Source of the DNA: Gallionella sp.
Lineage (GTDB): Bacteria; Pseudomonadota; Gammaproteobacteria; Burkholderiales; Gallionellaceae
DNA: 64,000 bases
NCBI GenBank assembly: GCA_028687575.1
Contig: JAQTZW010000014.1
Coordinates: 1-64,000, forward strand
Reading direction: 5' to 3'
The notes beneath the pieces are model-generated. The model was given only the letters and a program-made list of their open reading frames with translations. It did no database searches and was not told the origin of the DNA. The position numbers and the translations under genes are program-made. Positions within the stretch are counted from its first letter, which is position 1. The number at the start of each line of letters is the position of its first letter. Below are positions 17,601-27,260 of the stretch, piece by piece.

Positions 17601-20482
17601 AGATGATGGTTAAACCGCTGCTACTTGCTATGTTGGCAGCGCTGGTTGTTCCTGCACATGCGGCTGGCGCACCAATGGTGCAGGCTGCTGGCACGGCAGG
17701 TCCCAACTCGGCAAAGCAGAGCGATGTTCCACCTGCTATTGCAAACTTGCTGGAAAAAGCACGTCATTGGAAAAATCAGAACCGCAAGGATATCGCTGTA
17801 TCAGATTGGAAGCGGGTGTTGTTGAGTCTGCCAGGGCAGCAGGAAGCCTTGTCGGAACTGGCGCTTTACTATGCTGAAACCGGGCAGCTGAATCTCGCCC
17901 GCGATTACTTGAAACAGTTGCAGCAGGTAAATCCGTCACATCCTGTTGTTGACAGGGTGGAGCGGATGTTCTCCTACGCAATCAATCAGCCGGCCTGGCA
18001 ACAGTTGGAGCGCGCTGACCAGTCGTTCAAACGGGGTAATTTTGCTGAGGCCGAAGCCGGTTACAACACTGCACTGACTTTATATCACGACTTCCCGGAG
18101 GCTTTGCTGGGTTTGGCAAATGTCATGCTGAAACAGAATAAGTATGTGGAAGCAATTGACTATATAGATAAATTCGAGTCAAAAAAGCATCAAACTGCGG
18201 TTTCCGCAAGGATGCGTAACGAAATTTACATGAAAAAGGGTGAGATAGCGGAAGCTGCACATGATTTCAATGAGGCGCTAGCTAACTACGCCAAAGCCAA
18301 AGCTTTGCTACCTGCCGACCCGTGGTCTACGCTGGCGCTGGCAAAAATGCTGCGTAAGCAGGGTAAGCAGGATGCAGCCAATCGTGAAATTGACCAATTG
18401 ACAGCAGCTTCGCACGATTCGGATACCCGTCTGGCGGGCGCGTTCTATTACTCGGAAGTTAATCAATGGAATCAGGTCAAGCAATTACTGGGTCAGGTGC
18501 CGTCAGGCGAGCGGAATGAGGCGATGCGTTCGCTGCTTGCCCGTGCCGATGTGTTTGTCAGGATTACCGAAGCCAAACGTTTGTATGCGGCGCGCTCCGA
18601 ACAGGCTGCGATTGATAGCCTAAACGTCGCAGGTAGCGAGTCCGAAGGCAAGGCGGATCTGGCGAGTATGGTGGCAAGCGCCTGGATGGACATAGGGCAA
18701 CCCGCGCGTGCAGTGGCGCTGCTGGAAACCGTCAAGTCTATGCCGCCCAACATGCAAATTCAGTATGCAGGGGCTTTGTTGCAGGCGGGAGAAGACTCCA
18801 AGCTGGCTCGCTTGCTCGGCGATATTGATAAAAAAATCGCAGCCGCGAATTACGACAAGGTGGCACTCGAGAATATTCGTTCAGCCCATTCCTTGCGCAA
18901 GGTGGAAGCCTTGCGCGAAGCAGGAAAATATGATGAAGGCAAGGAAACAATCAAGCCACTGTTGGCGAAAAATCCGAAAAGTGTTGACCTGCTGTTGGCC
19001 AATGCAAGACTGCTAGGTGCTGAACAGGCTTATCCCGATGCGCTGAAAGCAGTTGACGAGGCATTACTGATGGCGCCGGGTAATCACGAGGCAATCAGGC
19101 TGGGGACAGATTATGCAATTCAGATGCACGATTACGCACTGGCGGAGCGATATTTGTCTGTGATTGGCAAGAATGATGCGGAATGGGCTGCGCTGTATAT
19201 CGAAGCAGGACATTTGGCTGAAGCCAACAATAACCCGGAAAAGGCGGCTGCTTATTTCGTACTGGGTGGGCAGGCGGTTGAAGTAGAGAAAAAAATTAAC
19301 ACATCGGTTTCACCCAATCGGCAGGCATCCAATACTGCGGAGAAGTTCATCCCGTATCTGGAAGTAGCCTACGCAATGCGCAACAAAAATGGCATGGGCG
19401 GATTGGGACATCTGTACGAAACGGAAGTGCCGATGGCTTATCATCTGCCGCTGGAGGGTAACCGAGCGGCGCTGGTATTCAAAGCGACTGCGGTTACCCT
19501 TGATGCAGGGGATGCCGGGCCGAATCTGGATTTGTTCGGTACCAATCCGCCCGCAGCTCCCTTGCCGGTTCCCTATCCTGTTCGAGCTAATGGCACGGCT
19601 TTCTCAGTCGGTTATCAATCTGCCGAACTGGCTGGGGATATCGGTGTCAGTCCTGTTGGTTTCAAATTCAATAATGTCGTCGGGGGGGTTCGCTGGAACA
19701 GCGATATCGCCGGGGCCAACGTTGCGCTTGAAGCGACGCGCCGTTCTGTGGCGGAGAGTGTCTTGTCCTATGCTGGCGCGATTGACAATGTGACCGGTAT
19801 GGCTTGGGGGGGTGTCACCAGAAGTGGCGCGAAGGGTGCTGTTTACTATCCGTTCAGCGACGTGTGGGCGGGTTATGCCAGTCTCGGCTATTACGGTTAC
19901 GGTGGATTTAATGTGGCAGGCAATACGTCCAGTCATATGAATTTTTCGCTGATTTATCTGTTGGCGCGCACGCAGGATTTTGAGGCCAGCCTTTCTGCCC
20001 GATTGACGCGTACCAGTTTCAGCAAGAACCAGAATTTCTTCACCTGGGGCAATGGCGGTTACTACAGTCCCCAACGAGACAACAGCCTAACCTTCCCGCT
20101 GCACTTGGCAGGCGCGCGCGGCAATCTGGAATACGAACTCAATCTCAGTTTGGGATTTGCGAATGTTGTGCAGGATGCAGCGCTGATTTACCCGAACAAT
20201 CCGGTGCTTCAGGCCGGATTGGGGGCGGCGGGTGTTCAGCCTGCTTCAGCTAATTACAGCAAGCGCGCCATAGGGGTGGACTGGACACTCGCATATGAGT
20301 TTGCACCGCAACTGACCGTCGGTAACCGTTTTCACTATGACGAGTCCACTACCTATCAACAGATGGGTATTATGCTGTTCCTGCGGTACGACTTTGAAAA
20401 TCGCTCAGATACAACCCGGGTTCCCCCTTACCCTATCAGGCCTTATTACCTCACGACTCAGAGTGGTGCCGGGCTGAACTAG
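17588..20482 (+). CDS. bcsC: BcsC, TPR and outer-membrane cellulose export porin
   Basis: Exports cellulose across the outer membrane. The 964-residue protein has a signal peptide ending VPAHA, then tetratricopeptide repeats over roughly residues 45-580 (for example AEAGYNTALTLYHDFPEALLG). A C-terminal beta-barrel of about 340 residues begins near YLEVAYAMRNKNGMGGLGHL. It is shorter than E. coli BcsC (1157), with fewer repeats. Overlap with bcsZ and a 12-base gap to the next gene suggest one operon continuing into the dehydrogenase genes. Confidence 0.93.
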   Translation: MFKIEMMVKPLLLAMLAALVVPAHAAGAPMVQAAGTAGPNSAKQSDVPPAIANLLEKARHWKNQNRKDIAVSDWKRVLLSLPGQQEALSELALYYAETGQLNLARDYLKQLQQVNPSHPVVDRVERMFSYAINQPAWQQLERADQSFKRGNFAEAEAGYNTALTLYHDFPEALLGLANVMLKQNKYVEAIDYIDKFESKKHQTAVSARMRNEIYMKKGEIAEAAHDFNEALANYAKAKALLPADPWSTLALAKMLRKQGKQDAANREIDQLTAASHDSDTRLAGAFYYSEVNQWNQVKQLLGQVPSGERNEAMRSLLARADVFVRITEAKRLYAARSEQAAIDSLNVAGSESEGKADLASMVASAWMDIGQPARAVALLETVKSMPPNMQIQYAGALLQAGEDSKLARLLGDIDKKIAAANYDKVALENIRSAHSLRKVEALREAGKYDEGKETIKPLLAKNPKSVDLLLANARLLGAEQAYPDALKAVDEALLMAPGNHEAIRLGTDYAIQMHDYALAERYLSVIGKNDAEWAALYIEAGHLAEANNNPEKAAAYFVLGGQAVEVEKKINTSVSPNRQASNTAEKFIPYLEVAYAMRNKNGMGGLGHLYETEVPMAYHLPLEGNRAALVFKATAVTLDAGDAGPNLDLFGTNPPAAPLPVPYPVRANGTAFSVGYQSAELAGDIGVSPVGFKFNNVVGGVRWNSDIAGANVALEATRRSVAESVLSYAGAIDNVTGMAWGGVTRSGAKGAVYYPFSDVWAGYASLGYYGYGGFNVAGNTSSHMNFSLIYLLARTQDFEASLSARLTRTSFSKNQNFFTWGNGGYYSPQRDNSLTFPLHLAGARGNLEYELNLSLGFANVVQDAALIYPNNPVLQAGLGAAGVQPASANYSKRAIGVDWTLAYEFAPQLTVGNRFHYDESTTYQQMGIMLFLRYDFENRSDTTRVPPYPIRPYYLTTQSGAGLN

Positions 20483-20494
20483 GCAATTTAGATA

Positions 20495-21049
20495 ATGAAG
20501 CACACAGAAAAGCATTTGGAAGTTGATGTTGCTAAGAGAAGGATGTTTGGTGTCTTGACTGCATTGATGGTAATGCAGGGCGTTCCGAGTCTTGCGTGGG
20601 CGGAATTGCGAGATGAGGTTCCCAAAGTCAAGGATGAAGACTTTCAGACATTTATCACCATTAGTGTGTTTCTGACTGGCGAGAAAAATCTTGATCTGGA
20701 GATTGCCAGAAATATCTATGATCATCTGCGGGCAGAACCTTGGGGTAGGGAACACCTCGAACAGATAGCGGTAAAGCTTTCTCCGCTGTTGATGGCCGAG
20801 TCTATGGTCATTCCCCGATGGCAATTACTACATCCGACTCGTTTCACCGAAACCGATCACTGGTTCATCCAGCACATACTTACGACTTGGTACACCGGCA
20901 TTTATTACTTTGAGGACACTAGTCTGTTTATTGCATACCAGCGAGCGTTGATGAATGTCGCGTTGCGCGATGTCATGCCTACACCGGGTTTCTCGGATAT
21001 GGAGTTTGGGGCATGGAGCGGACTCCCAGTGGGTGCCGAAAATGAGTGA
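20495..21049 (+). CDS. FAD sugar dehydrogenase small subunit (Tat-type)
   Basis: The 184-residue protein resembles the small (gamma) subunit of membrane FAD-dependent sugar/polyol dehydrogenases (FAD-SLDH type). It has a twin-arginine-like leader (Arg15-Arg16 in AKRRMFGVLTALMVM) ending SLAWA, then a helical domain with ITISVFLTGEKNLD and ITTWYTGIYY-like text (HILTTWYTGIYYFED). The C-terminal RDVMPTPGFSDMEFGAW fits the family. Such subunits carry the flavoprotein through the Tat system. It starts 12 bases after bcsC and overlaps the flavoprotein gene by 8 bases, so it belongs to the same unit. Assignment is by family resemblance. Confidence 0.75.
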   Translation: MKHTEKHLEVDVAKRRMFGVLTALMVMQGVPSLAWAELRDEVPKVKDEDFQTFITISVFLTGEKNLDLEIARNIYDHLRAEPWGREHLEQIAVKLSPLLMAESMVIPRWQLLHPTRFTETDHWFIQHILTTWYTGIYYFEDTSLFIAYQRALMNVALRDVMPTPGFSDMEFGAWSGLPVGAENE

Positions 21050-22685
21050 TATGCCAAATAACCCTTTCGATCACGACTACGACTATGACATCGGTTACGA
21101 CTACGATTATGTGATTGTTGGCTCGGGTGTGGCCGGGGCATTGATTGCAAAGGAATTGTCACGTGCCAAGTTTAGTGTATGCCTGCTAGAGACCGGCGCA
21201 CGGACGGATCGCAAGCAGGCTTTACAGCGCTATCGCCAAGCGGTGACACGCGATCTGGCATCCCCCTTTCCACGCTGGCCTTGGGCACCCATTCCCGATG
21301 CGGGGAATGCTGAAGCCTATTTTGGCAAGGACAGTACACCCGATTACCGTCCGTCTTATCTAAAGCTGGTTGGCGGAACGACTTGGCACTGGACTGGTAT
21401 GACCCCACGCTTTTTGCCGGTGGATTTCGAGTTGCACAGCCGCTATGGCATCGGCATGGATTGGCCGATAGATTACGCCGCGCTTGAGCCTTATTACCTC
21501 AAGGCGGAAAACGCCTTGGGCGTTTCGGGTGACAGTGACGATGATCACGGCTCGCCGCGCAGTGGACGGTATCCAATGCTGCCCATTCCGATGAGCTATT
21601 CCGATAGCGTGGTTGCAGAGCGGATGGAAAAACTCGGTATTCAGGTCAAGTCCTTTCCGGCAGCACGCAACAGCCAAACTTACAACAAGCGCGCGCAATG
21701 TCGGGGCAACAACACATGCTCACCCCTCTGTCCAAATGGCGCACAGTACAGTGCCGATACTGATGTAGATAACGCGCTTCGCCTGGGTGCAAGGTTGATT
21801 GAGCAGGCGACGGTCTACCGGCTGGAATGTGGGACGGACAACAGGATAGTGGCCGCGCGTTACAAGCTGCCGGACGGGTCAGATCACAGGGTGACTGCCA
21901 CGCGTTTTGTGGTGGCCTGCAATACCATTGAGTCGCCGCGTCTACTGCTGATGTCCGCCTGTGAACAGGCTCCGCAGGGGGTTGCTAATTCATCCGGTCA
22001 GGTCGGACGCAATCTGATGGATCATGTGATCTTTTTCAATACATTCCGGATGGATGTGCCGCTGTATGGCGGGCGCGGCCCGCAGAGTGTATCCGGCTTG
22101 ATGACGGGACGGGATGGCGCATTTCGCAGCCAGTACGCTGCAGCGAAGTTATTCCTAAGTAACGACATCAATGTGCATGGCAAGGTGCTAAAGATTATTG
22201 AGGACCAGCAAGCCTGGAGCGATGTGCACAATCTCCTGAGGAACGATGTGATCCATCATGGCTGTATAGGAGGCGAGCTTGAAACATTGCCATCGTCCCG
22301 CAACCGGGTGGTGCTGGATCAGGATCGCCTCGACCCGTTGGGTTTGCCTCTGCCTCATCTGGAATATCAACTCGATAATTATGTTCACGACGGATTGACG
22401 CAGTGGACGGGCTTTGTCAAAGAGCTGATCGAGAAGATGGGTGCCAAGCAGACTTCCTCGGACATCCTGCATTCGTCCCATCATCAGTGCGGTACGCTAC
22501 GCATGGGCAATGATCCCAAGACTTCGGTGGTAGATCGCAATTGCAGGACCCATGATCATGCCAATCTGTACGTGATGGGCAGCAGCGTGTTTCCGGCTAT
22601 CGGCACTGCCAACCCGACGCTGACTGTTGCTGCACTCAGTCTGCGTCTGGCGGAACATCTCACCTCACTGGGCAAGACATCCTGA
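21042..22685 (+). CDS. GMC-family FAD sugar dehydrogenase large subunit
   Basis: A 547-residue glucose-methanol-choline oxidoreductase. FAD binding is by YVIVGSGVAGALIAKEL (GSGVAG at 27-32). The C-terminus has the catalytic His481 in SHHQCGTLRMG and Asn524 in GTANPTLT. A Cys-rich stretch (CRGNNTCSPLCPNGAQYS) is as in bacterial FAD-glucose/gluconate dehydrogenases. No signal peptide is present, consistent with export on the Tat-type small subunit. The ATG at 21042 is chosen because it overlaps the previous stop and places the Rossmann motif near the start. The N-terminus is unusually Asp/Tyr-rich (HDYDYDIGYDYDY). No cytochrome c subunit gene follows. Substrate unknown. Confidence 0.85.
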   Translation: MSDMPNNPFDHDYDYDIGYDYDYVIVGSGVAGALIAKELSRAKFSVCLLETGARTDRKQALQRYRQAVTRDLASPFPRWPWAPIPDAGNAEAYFGKDSTPDYRPSYLKLVGGTTWHWTGMTPRFLPVDFELHSRYGIGMDWPIDYAALEPYYLKAENALGVSGDSDDDHGSPRSGRYPMLPIPMSYSDSVVAERMEKLGIQVKSFPAARNSQTYNKRAQCRGNNTCSPLCPNGAQYSADTDVDNALRLGARLIEQATVYRLECGTDNRIVAARYKLPDGSDHRVTATRFVVACNTIESPRLLLMSACEQAPQGVANSSGQVGRNLMDHVIFFNTFRMDVPLYGGRGPQSVSGLMTGRDGAFRSQYAAAKLFLSNDINVHGKVLKIIEDQQAWSDVHNLLRNDVIHHGCIGGELETLPSSRNRVVLDQDRLDPLGLPLPHLEYQLDNYVHDGLTQWTGFVKELIEKMGAKQTSSDILHSSHHQCGTLRMGNDPKTSVVDRNCRTHDHANLYVMGSSVFPAIGTANPTLTVAALSLRLAEHLTSLGKTS

Positions 22686-22783
22686 ACGACGGGAGAATTG
22701 CGGGAGTTTTGGGTTAAACTGCACGCTATTTTTTAACGCCTCCACACTGGCTGTGCGGCTTCAATTTCTTTTCCAAACACAAT

Positions 22784-23659
22784 ATGAACAGCGAAGCACC
22801 CGTATTCAAGATCAAGACAGGCCATCTGCCGGTACTGTTGCTGCATGTCCTGACGACCGACCTGGAATTGCTGAAAGCGCAGTTGGCGTTGCGCTTGCGC
22901 CAGACACCGGATTTTTTTGCCAGCACACCCATCGTGCTGGAACTCACCGCGATAGCTGATTCCGCCGGAGCACCAGACTTTTCCGGGTTGGTTGCCTTTA
23001 TGCGGGAGCATGGCATGTGTGCGTCAGGCGTGACCGGCGGATCTGAAGATCAGCGTGCTGCCGCAGTGAAGTCGGGGCTGGGACTTTACCCCGATGCACA
23101 GATCAGAATCGCGATGCGACGTTCGACGGATGGTCAAGGTGATGCAAGCGGCGAACATCGGGCCGCAGTCGCCACAACGGCAACCTCTCCCCCCGAAGCT
23201 GCCGTGTTGCAGGTTCAGCCGGAATTGCCCGGACTTTCGGGAGAGTCGGCATCTGTCGCGCCTGTGCAGCCCGAGATAAGCCGTGATGCGGCACATCCGG
23301 CAGCACAGGAACGGGCGGTGGTGCGTCCTACGCTGGTAATTGACAAGCCGGTGCGCACCGGACAGAGCATCTACGCGGAAGGGGCTAATCTGGTGTTGCT
23401 GGCGATAGCCAATGCAGGTTCAGAGCTCATCGCGGATGGTGACATCCATGTCTATGCGCCGCTGCGTGGCAAGGCTATCGCGGGCGCACACGGCAACCAG
23501 TCTGCGCGCATCTTCGTCAACCGACTGGAGGCGGAATTGTTATCCATCGCGGGATGTTTCAAGGTGTTCGAGGATGGCTTGCCGGAAGCGGTGCGCGGCA
23601 AGCCGGCGCAAATTCATCTGGAAGGTAACCGATTGGTGATGCAGCCACTACTGGACTGA
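22784..23659 (+). CDS. minC: MinC, septum-site inhibitor
   Basis: Inhibitor of FtsZ assembly away from midcell, recruited by MinD. The 291 residues have an N-terminal MinC domain (1-100; FKIKTGHLPVLLLHVLTTD), a long Ala/Pro/Val-rich linker (about 120-195), and the C-terminal beta-helix domain. That last domain includes GQSIYAEGANLVLLAIANAG and VYAPLRGKAIAGAHGN, the MinD-binding surface. It is the first gene of minCDE. Confidence 0.96.
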   Translation: MNSEAPVFKIKTGHLPVLLLHVLTTDLELLKAQLALRLRQTPDFFASTPIVLELTAIADSAGAPDFSGLVAFMREHGMCASGVTGGSEDQRAAAVKSGLGLYPDAQIRIAMRRSTDGQGDASGEHRAAVATTATSPPEAAVLQVQPELPGLSGESASVAPVQPEISRDAAHPAAQERAVVRPTLVIDKPVRTGQSIYAEGANLVLLAIANAGSELIADGDIHVYAPLRGKAIAGAHGNQSARIFVNRLEAELLSIAGCFKVFEDGLPEAVRGKPAQIHLEGNRLVMQPLLD

Positions 23660-23744
23660 CGCGGCGTGAGCATGTCAGTAGCTGCATTTCTTTATGGCTT
23701 TACAGGTAAAATGCGCAACTTCATTTTTTTTCAAGGTAGTTAAC

Positions 23745-24554
23745 GTGGCTAAAGTAATTGTTGTAACGTCGGGCAAAGGCGGGGTTGGTAAAACTACCAC
23801 CAGCGCCAGCTTTTCAACCGGTCTGGCCATGCGCGGCAACCGAACCGTGGTAATTGATTTCGACGTGGGTCTGCGCAATCTGGATTTGATTATGGGCTGC
23901 GAGCGGCGCGTGGTGTACGACATCATCAATGTTATCAATGGTGAGGCATCACTTAACCAAGCGTTGATTAAGGATAAGAACTGCGACAACCTGTATGTGT
24001 TGCCCGCTTCGCAAACGCGCGACAAGGAAGCGCTAAAGCTGGAGGGCGTCGGCAAGATACTGGATGAACTCAAGGAATCCTTCGATTTCATCGTCTGTGA
24101 TTCGCCGGCAGGTATCGAATCAGGCGCGTTCAACGCCATGTATTACGCAGACGAGGCGTTGGTGGTCACCAACCCGGAAGTTTCCTCGGTGCGCGATTCC
24201 GACCGCATCTTGGGTATCCTTGCGGCCAAGTCCAAGCGTGCAGTAGATGGCGCCGAGCCGGTCAAGGAACACCTGTTGGTCACGCGCTACGATCCGAAAC
24301 GCGTCAATTCTGGCGAGATGCTGTCTGTCGCCGATATTCAGGAGATTCTGCGCATCCCGCTGTTAGGCGTGATTCCTGAATCGCAAATGGTGCTTCAGGC
24401 TTCCAACTCTGGAACGCCTGCCATTCATTTGGAGAAGAGCGACGTAGCAGAGGCTTATCGAGATGTGGTAGGGCGCTTCATGGGTGAAGCTTTGCCGATG
24501 CGTTTCACTACAGAAAAGGCTGGCTTCTTCAAACGTCTGCTGGGAGGTAACTGA
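23745..24554 (+). CDS. minD: MinD, septum-site ATPase
   Basis: Membrane-cycling P-loop ATPase that positions division with MinC and MinE. A GTG at 23745, preceded by AAGGTAG, gives the standard N-terminus [18 protein letters not shown] with the deviant Walker A motif. [18 protein letters not shown] and [11 protein letters not shown] follow. The 269-residue length is normal. The C-terminal amphipathic helix ([12 protein letters not shown]) is the membrane-targeting sequence. It is followed directly by minE. Confidence 0.97.
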   Translation: MAKVIVVTSGKGGVGKTTTSASFSTGLAMRGNRTVVIDFDVGLRNLDLIMGCERRVVYDIINVINGEASLNQALIKDKNCDNLYVLPASQTRDKEALKLEGVGKILDELKESFDFIVCDSPAGIESGAFNAMYYADEALVVTNPEVSSVRDSDRILGILAAKSKRAVDGAEPVKEHLLVTRYDPKRVNSGEMLSVADIQEILRIPLLGVIPESQMVLQASNSGTPAIHLEKSDVAEAYRDVVGRFMGEALPMRFTTEKAGFFKRLLGGN

Positions 24555-24555
24555 A

Positions 24556-24837
24556 ATGTCTATGATCTCTGGTCTGCTCGATTACCTGCGCGGAAATGAG
24601 AAGAAAACGGCAGCGGTTGCCAAGGAACGTTTGCAGATTATTCTGGCCCACGAACGTGCTGGTCGCGGCAGTGCCTCTCCAGACTACCTGCCAGCGTTGC
24701 AGGAAGAACTGATGGCAGTGATTGCCAAATACATCCACGTTGACCGCGACTCATTCAAGGTGCAATTGGGGCGGCACGATCAGTACGACGTGCTGGAACT
24801 GAATATTACGTTGCCTGACAAGTCGAACGGCCGATAA
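24556..24837 (+). CDS. minE: MinE, division topological specificity factor
   Basis: Stimulates MinD ATPase and drives Min oscillation. The 93 residues include the N-terminal anti-MinCD helix with [17 protein letters not shown] and the dimerisation domain ending [13 protein letters not shown]. The start at 24556 has GGGAGG eight bases upstream, inside the end of minD. It converges with fliR, with only 14 bases between stop codons and no obvious terminator. Confidence 0.97.
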   Translation: MSMISGLLDYLRGNEKKTAAVAKERLQIILAHERAGRGSASPDYLPALQEELMAVIAKYIHVDRDSFKVQLGRHDQYDVLELNITLPDKSNGR

Positions 24838-24851
24838 TAGTGGCCAGATGG

Positions 24852-25622
24852 TTATTTCAATAAGCTGAGTGCGCTGTCTACACTGTCCTGCATGACGTGC
24901 TCAAGCAGGGCAGGCAGGTAGGGGAGAGTGAAACTCAGGATGAAAAAACCTATTCCCAGCGTAATCGGGAAGCCGATAGCGAACGGGTTAAGTTGTTGAG
25001 CGGCGCGCGTCAGGATACCCAGCGCAAGATTGGTAATCAGCAGTGCGGCCAAGATGGGTAGCGCGATTTGTACACCGTAGGAAAAAATATTTCCCCCCCA
25101 TGCGGCTACCGAGTAATACCCCTTGGCCGGCATCATCTCTCCCACCGGCAGCGTATGAAAGCTCTCAGCCAATGCTGAGATGATGATTAGGTGGCCGTTC
25201 AAGGCCAGGAAGGCGAGCGAGGCCGTGATGCCCAGCCATTGCGCAATGACCGGGCTATAAGATGCATTCTGCGGATCGTAAAACGAGGCAAAGCCGAGTC
25301 CCATCTGTAGACCGGCGAGTTCGCCAGCCATTTCAAAGGCATTGAAAATCATCCGCAAGGTCAGTCCCATTGCTGTGCCGATGATGATTTGTTGCACCAC
25401 GATCAATAATCCCTGCGGCGAGCCGATTGCGACGGCCGGCATGGGATTGAGCGTCGGCGCGATGACAATGGCCAGCAGTATCGCCAGTCCGACTTTGACT
25501 CGTTTTGGCACTTGTTTGTTGCCGATGATGGGCGAACTGGAGATGAACGCCAGCACGCGCACCATGGGAAACATCAGCGTGGCGAGCCACAGGTCTAGTT
25601 GTGCGCTGGTGATGTTGAGCAT
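24852..25622 (-). CDS. fliR: FliR, flagellar export gate protein
   Basis: Integral membrane part of the flagellar type III export gate (FliPQR). The 256 residues form several membrane helices. Family segments include RVLAFISSSPIIGNKQVPKR, ELAGLQMGLGFASFYDPQNA and ALPILAALLITNLALGILTR. It is the last gene of the minus-strand fliF-R series, following fliQ by 25 bases. Confidence 0.96.
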   Translation of the reverse strand: MLNITSAQLDLWLATLMFPMVRVLAFISSSPIIGNKQVPKRVKVGLAILLAIVIAPTLNPMPAVAIGSPQGLLIVVQQIIIGTAMGLTLRMIFNAFEMAGELAGLQMGLGFASFYDPQNASYSPVIAQWLGITASLAFLALNGHLIIISALAESFHTLPVGEMMPAKGYYSVAAWGGNIFSYGVQIALPILAALLITNLALGILTRAAQQLNPFAIGFPITLGIGFFILSFTLPYLPALLEHVMQDSVDSALSLLK

Positions 25623-25647
25623 GGGCTTGCCTTATGGTTTTCACTGC

Positions 25648-25917
25648 TCAGCCCAGCATCCACGGGATGTTGCCGAATAGGCGGCGCATGAAATCTACCA
25701 TCATGGAAATCATCCAAGGGCCGGCGATGATCAGTGTAACGAAGATACCGACGATTTTGGGAATGAAGGACAGGGTCTGTTCATTGATCTGAGTTGCGGC
25801 CTGAAAGATGCTCACCACCAGACCGATCAGCAACGCGCTGAGCAGCAGCGGGGCGGAAATCATCAGGGTCAGTTCGATGGCCTGCTGGCCCAGGGTGACG
25901 ACTGATTCGGGTGTCAT
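25648..25917 (-). CDS. fliQ: FliQ, flagellar export gate protein
   Basis: Two-helix export gate subunit of 89 residues with ALLIGLVVSIFQAATQINEQTL and FIPKIVGIFVTLIIAGPWM, diagnostic of FliQ. It is separated from fliP by 112 AT-rich bases (25918-26029), unusually wide for this tightly packed operon. That gap has weak promoter-like text (TTGAAC and several TATATT/TAATTT hexamers on the minus strand), so an internal promoter for fliQR is possible but unproven. Confidence 0.96.
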   Translation of the reverse strand: MTPESVVTLGQQAIELTLMISAPLLLSALLIGLVVSIFQAATQINEQTLSFIPKIVGIFVTLIIAGPWMISMMVDFMRRLFGNIPWMLG

Positions 25918-26029
25918 GGTTTGCTAACCTCTATAAGTCCATAGTTCAGGCGAATCACGCTAATGCATGTCGGCTTGCGGCATCCTGCATTAAATTAAAA
26001 TATAAGTTTGTTCAATGACTTACTTAATG

Positions 26030-26779
26030 CTATGTATAAAAGCTCTGCGCAAGTGAGCCTAATAGCAGATTCCAGCCATCCGCCAGCACGAACAACATGA
26101 TCTTGAAGGGCAGCGAGATGATGGTGGGCGACAGCATCATCATGCCCATGGACATCAATACGCTGGCGACCACCATGTCTATGATGAGAAACGGGATGAA
26201 CACCACGAAGCCAATTTGGAACGCGGTCTTCAGTTCGCTGGTGACGTAGGCGGGGACTAGTAGACGTAGCGGCACTTCTTCGGCACTTTGTATGGGTTCG
26301 CTATTGGAAATCTTGACGAACAGCGCGAGGTCGGCCTCGCGGGTCTGGCGCAACATAAATGCTTTAAGCGGCTGGATGCCGATCTCGGCGGCCTGTTGCA
26401 GTTCGATCTTGTTATCGCTGTAAGGCAGGTAGGCATCGGTATAGATTTTATCCAGCACCGGCGACATCACGAAAAATGTCAGGAACAATGACAAGCCTAT
26501 CAGCACCTGGTTGGGGGGGGAGGCTGGTGTGCCCAGTGCCGAGCGTAGCAGGCTCAGCACGATGACGATGCGGGTGAAGCTGGTCATCATCAGCAGGATG
26601 GCGGGTAAAAAACTCAGCGAGGTGAGGATCAGCAGGGTTTGCAGGCTCAGGCTATAAGTTTGACCACCGCCCGCACCCTTGCTGGTGATTGCCGGCAACG
26701 CCAGTTCGGCCCAAGCTCCCTGACTGCTGAACAGCAGGGTGAGTGAGACGGCAAGTAACAGCGGGAGATTACGGCGCAT
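26030..26779 (-). CDS. fliP: FliP, flagellar export gate protein
   Basis: Core export gate protein. The ATG at 26779 is preferred because GAGG lies upstream and it yields a cleavable signal peptide ([19 protein letters not shown]), as in other FliP proteins; the frame is open further upstream but that text belongs to fliO in another frame. The 249 residues carry [20 protein letters not shown] and the final [20 protein letters not shown]. Overlaps fliO by 11 bases. Confidence 0.96.
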   Translation of the reverse strand: MRRNLPLLLAVSLTLLFSSQGAWAELALPAITSKGAGGGQTYSLSLQTLLILTSLSFLPAILLMMTSFTRIVIVLSLLRSALGTPASPPNQVLIGLSLFLTFFVMSPVLDKIYTDAYLPYSDNKIELQQAAEIGIQPLKAFMLRQTREADLALFVKISNSEPIQSAEEVPLRLLVPAYVTSELKTAFQIGFVVFIPFLIIDMVVASVLMSMGMMMLSPTIISLPFKIMLFVLADGWNLLLGSLAQSFYT

Positions 26780-27242
26780 TTTCAGCCTCGTTTGGGGGGG
26801 CTGTGCGTTTGCCAACCAGTGGAGCCAACATCCGTGCAAACTTATTGTCAGGCTTGCTCTGAGTATGGTCTGTCGTGATGTCGGCATTCTTTTCAAGCGT
26901 GTGCAGGGGACGTATCTGGCCGGGGCCGACACCGACTAGCAGCCACGTATCGTTAATCTCGATCAGCACCACGCGTTCGCGTTGGCCAATCGCCACGCTC
27001 CCGACCACCTTGAGTAAATTTCCGCTGCCTTGTTGTGCGATGTTCATGCGTTTGAGCAGCCAGGCTACTGCCACGATGGCTGCCAGCACCAGCAGCAGGC
27101 TGAAAATAATCTGAGCGATACTGCCGGAATTGACCGTGACTGGTGGCGGTGTGTAGCTTGGGCGCACGCCCTCCATGGCTGTTGCCACAGAGGAGGCAGT
27201 CATTATCATTGCGGCGGCAAGTGAACGAGGGAGGCTTTTCAT
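26769..27242 (-). CDS. fliO: FliO, flagellar export assembly protein
   Basis: Small membrane protein that stabilises FliP during gate assembly. The 157 residues have an N-terminal signal-like helix, then a membrane helix ([19 protein letters not shown]), and a short cytoplasmic domain with [20 protein letters not shown] and [11 protein letters not shown], the FliO hallmark. The C-terminal tail is Lys/Asn-rich. Position between fliN and fliP is conserved. Confidence 0.93.
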   Translation of the reverse strand: MKSLPRSLAAAMIMTASSVATAMEGVRPSYTPPPVTVNSGSIAQIIFSLLLVLAAIVAVAWLLKRMNIAQQGSGNLLKVVGSVAIGQRERVVLIEINDTWLLVGVGPGQIRPLHTLEKNADITTDHTQSKPDNKFARMLAPLVGKRTAPPNEAENAP

Positions 27243-27260
27243 GCGGCTAATCCTGACGTG

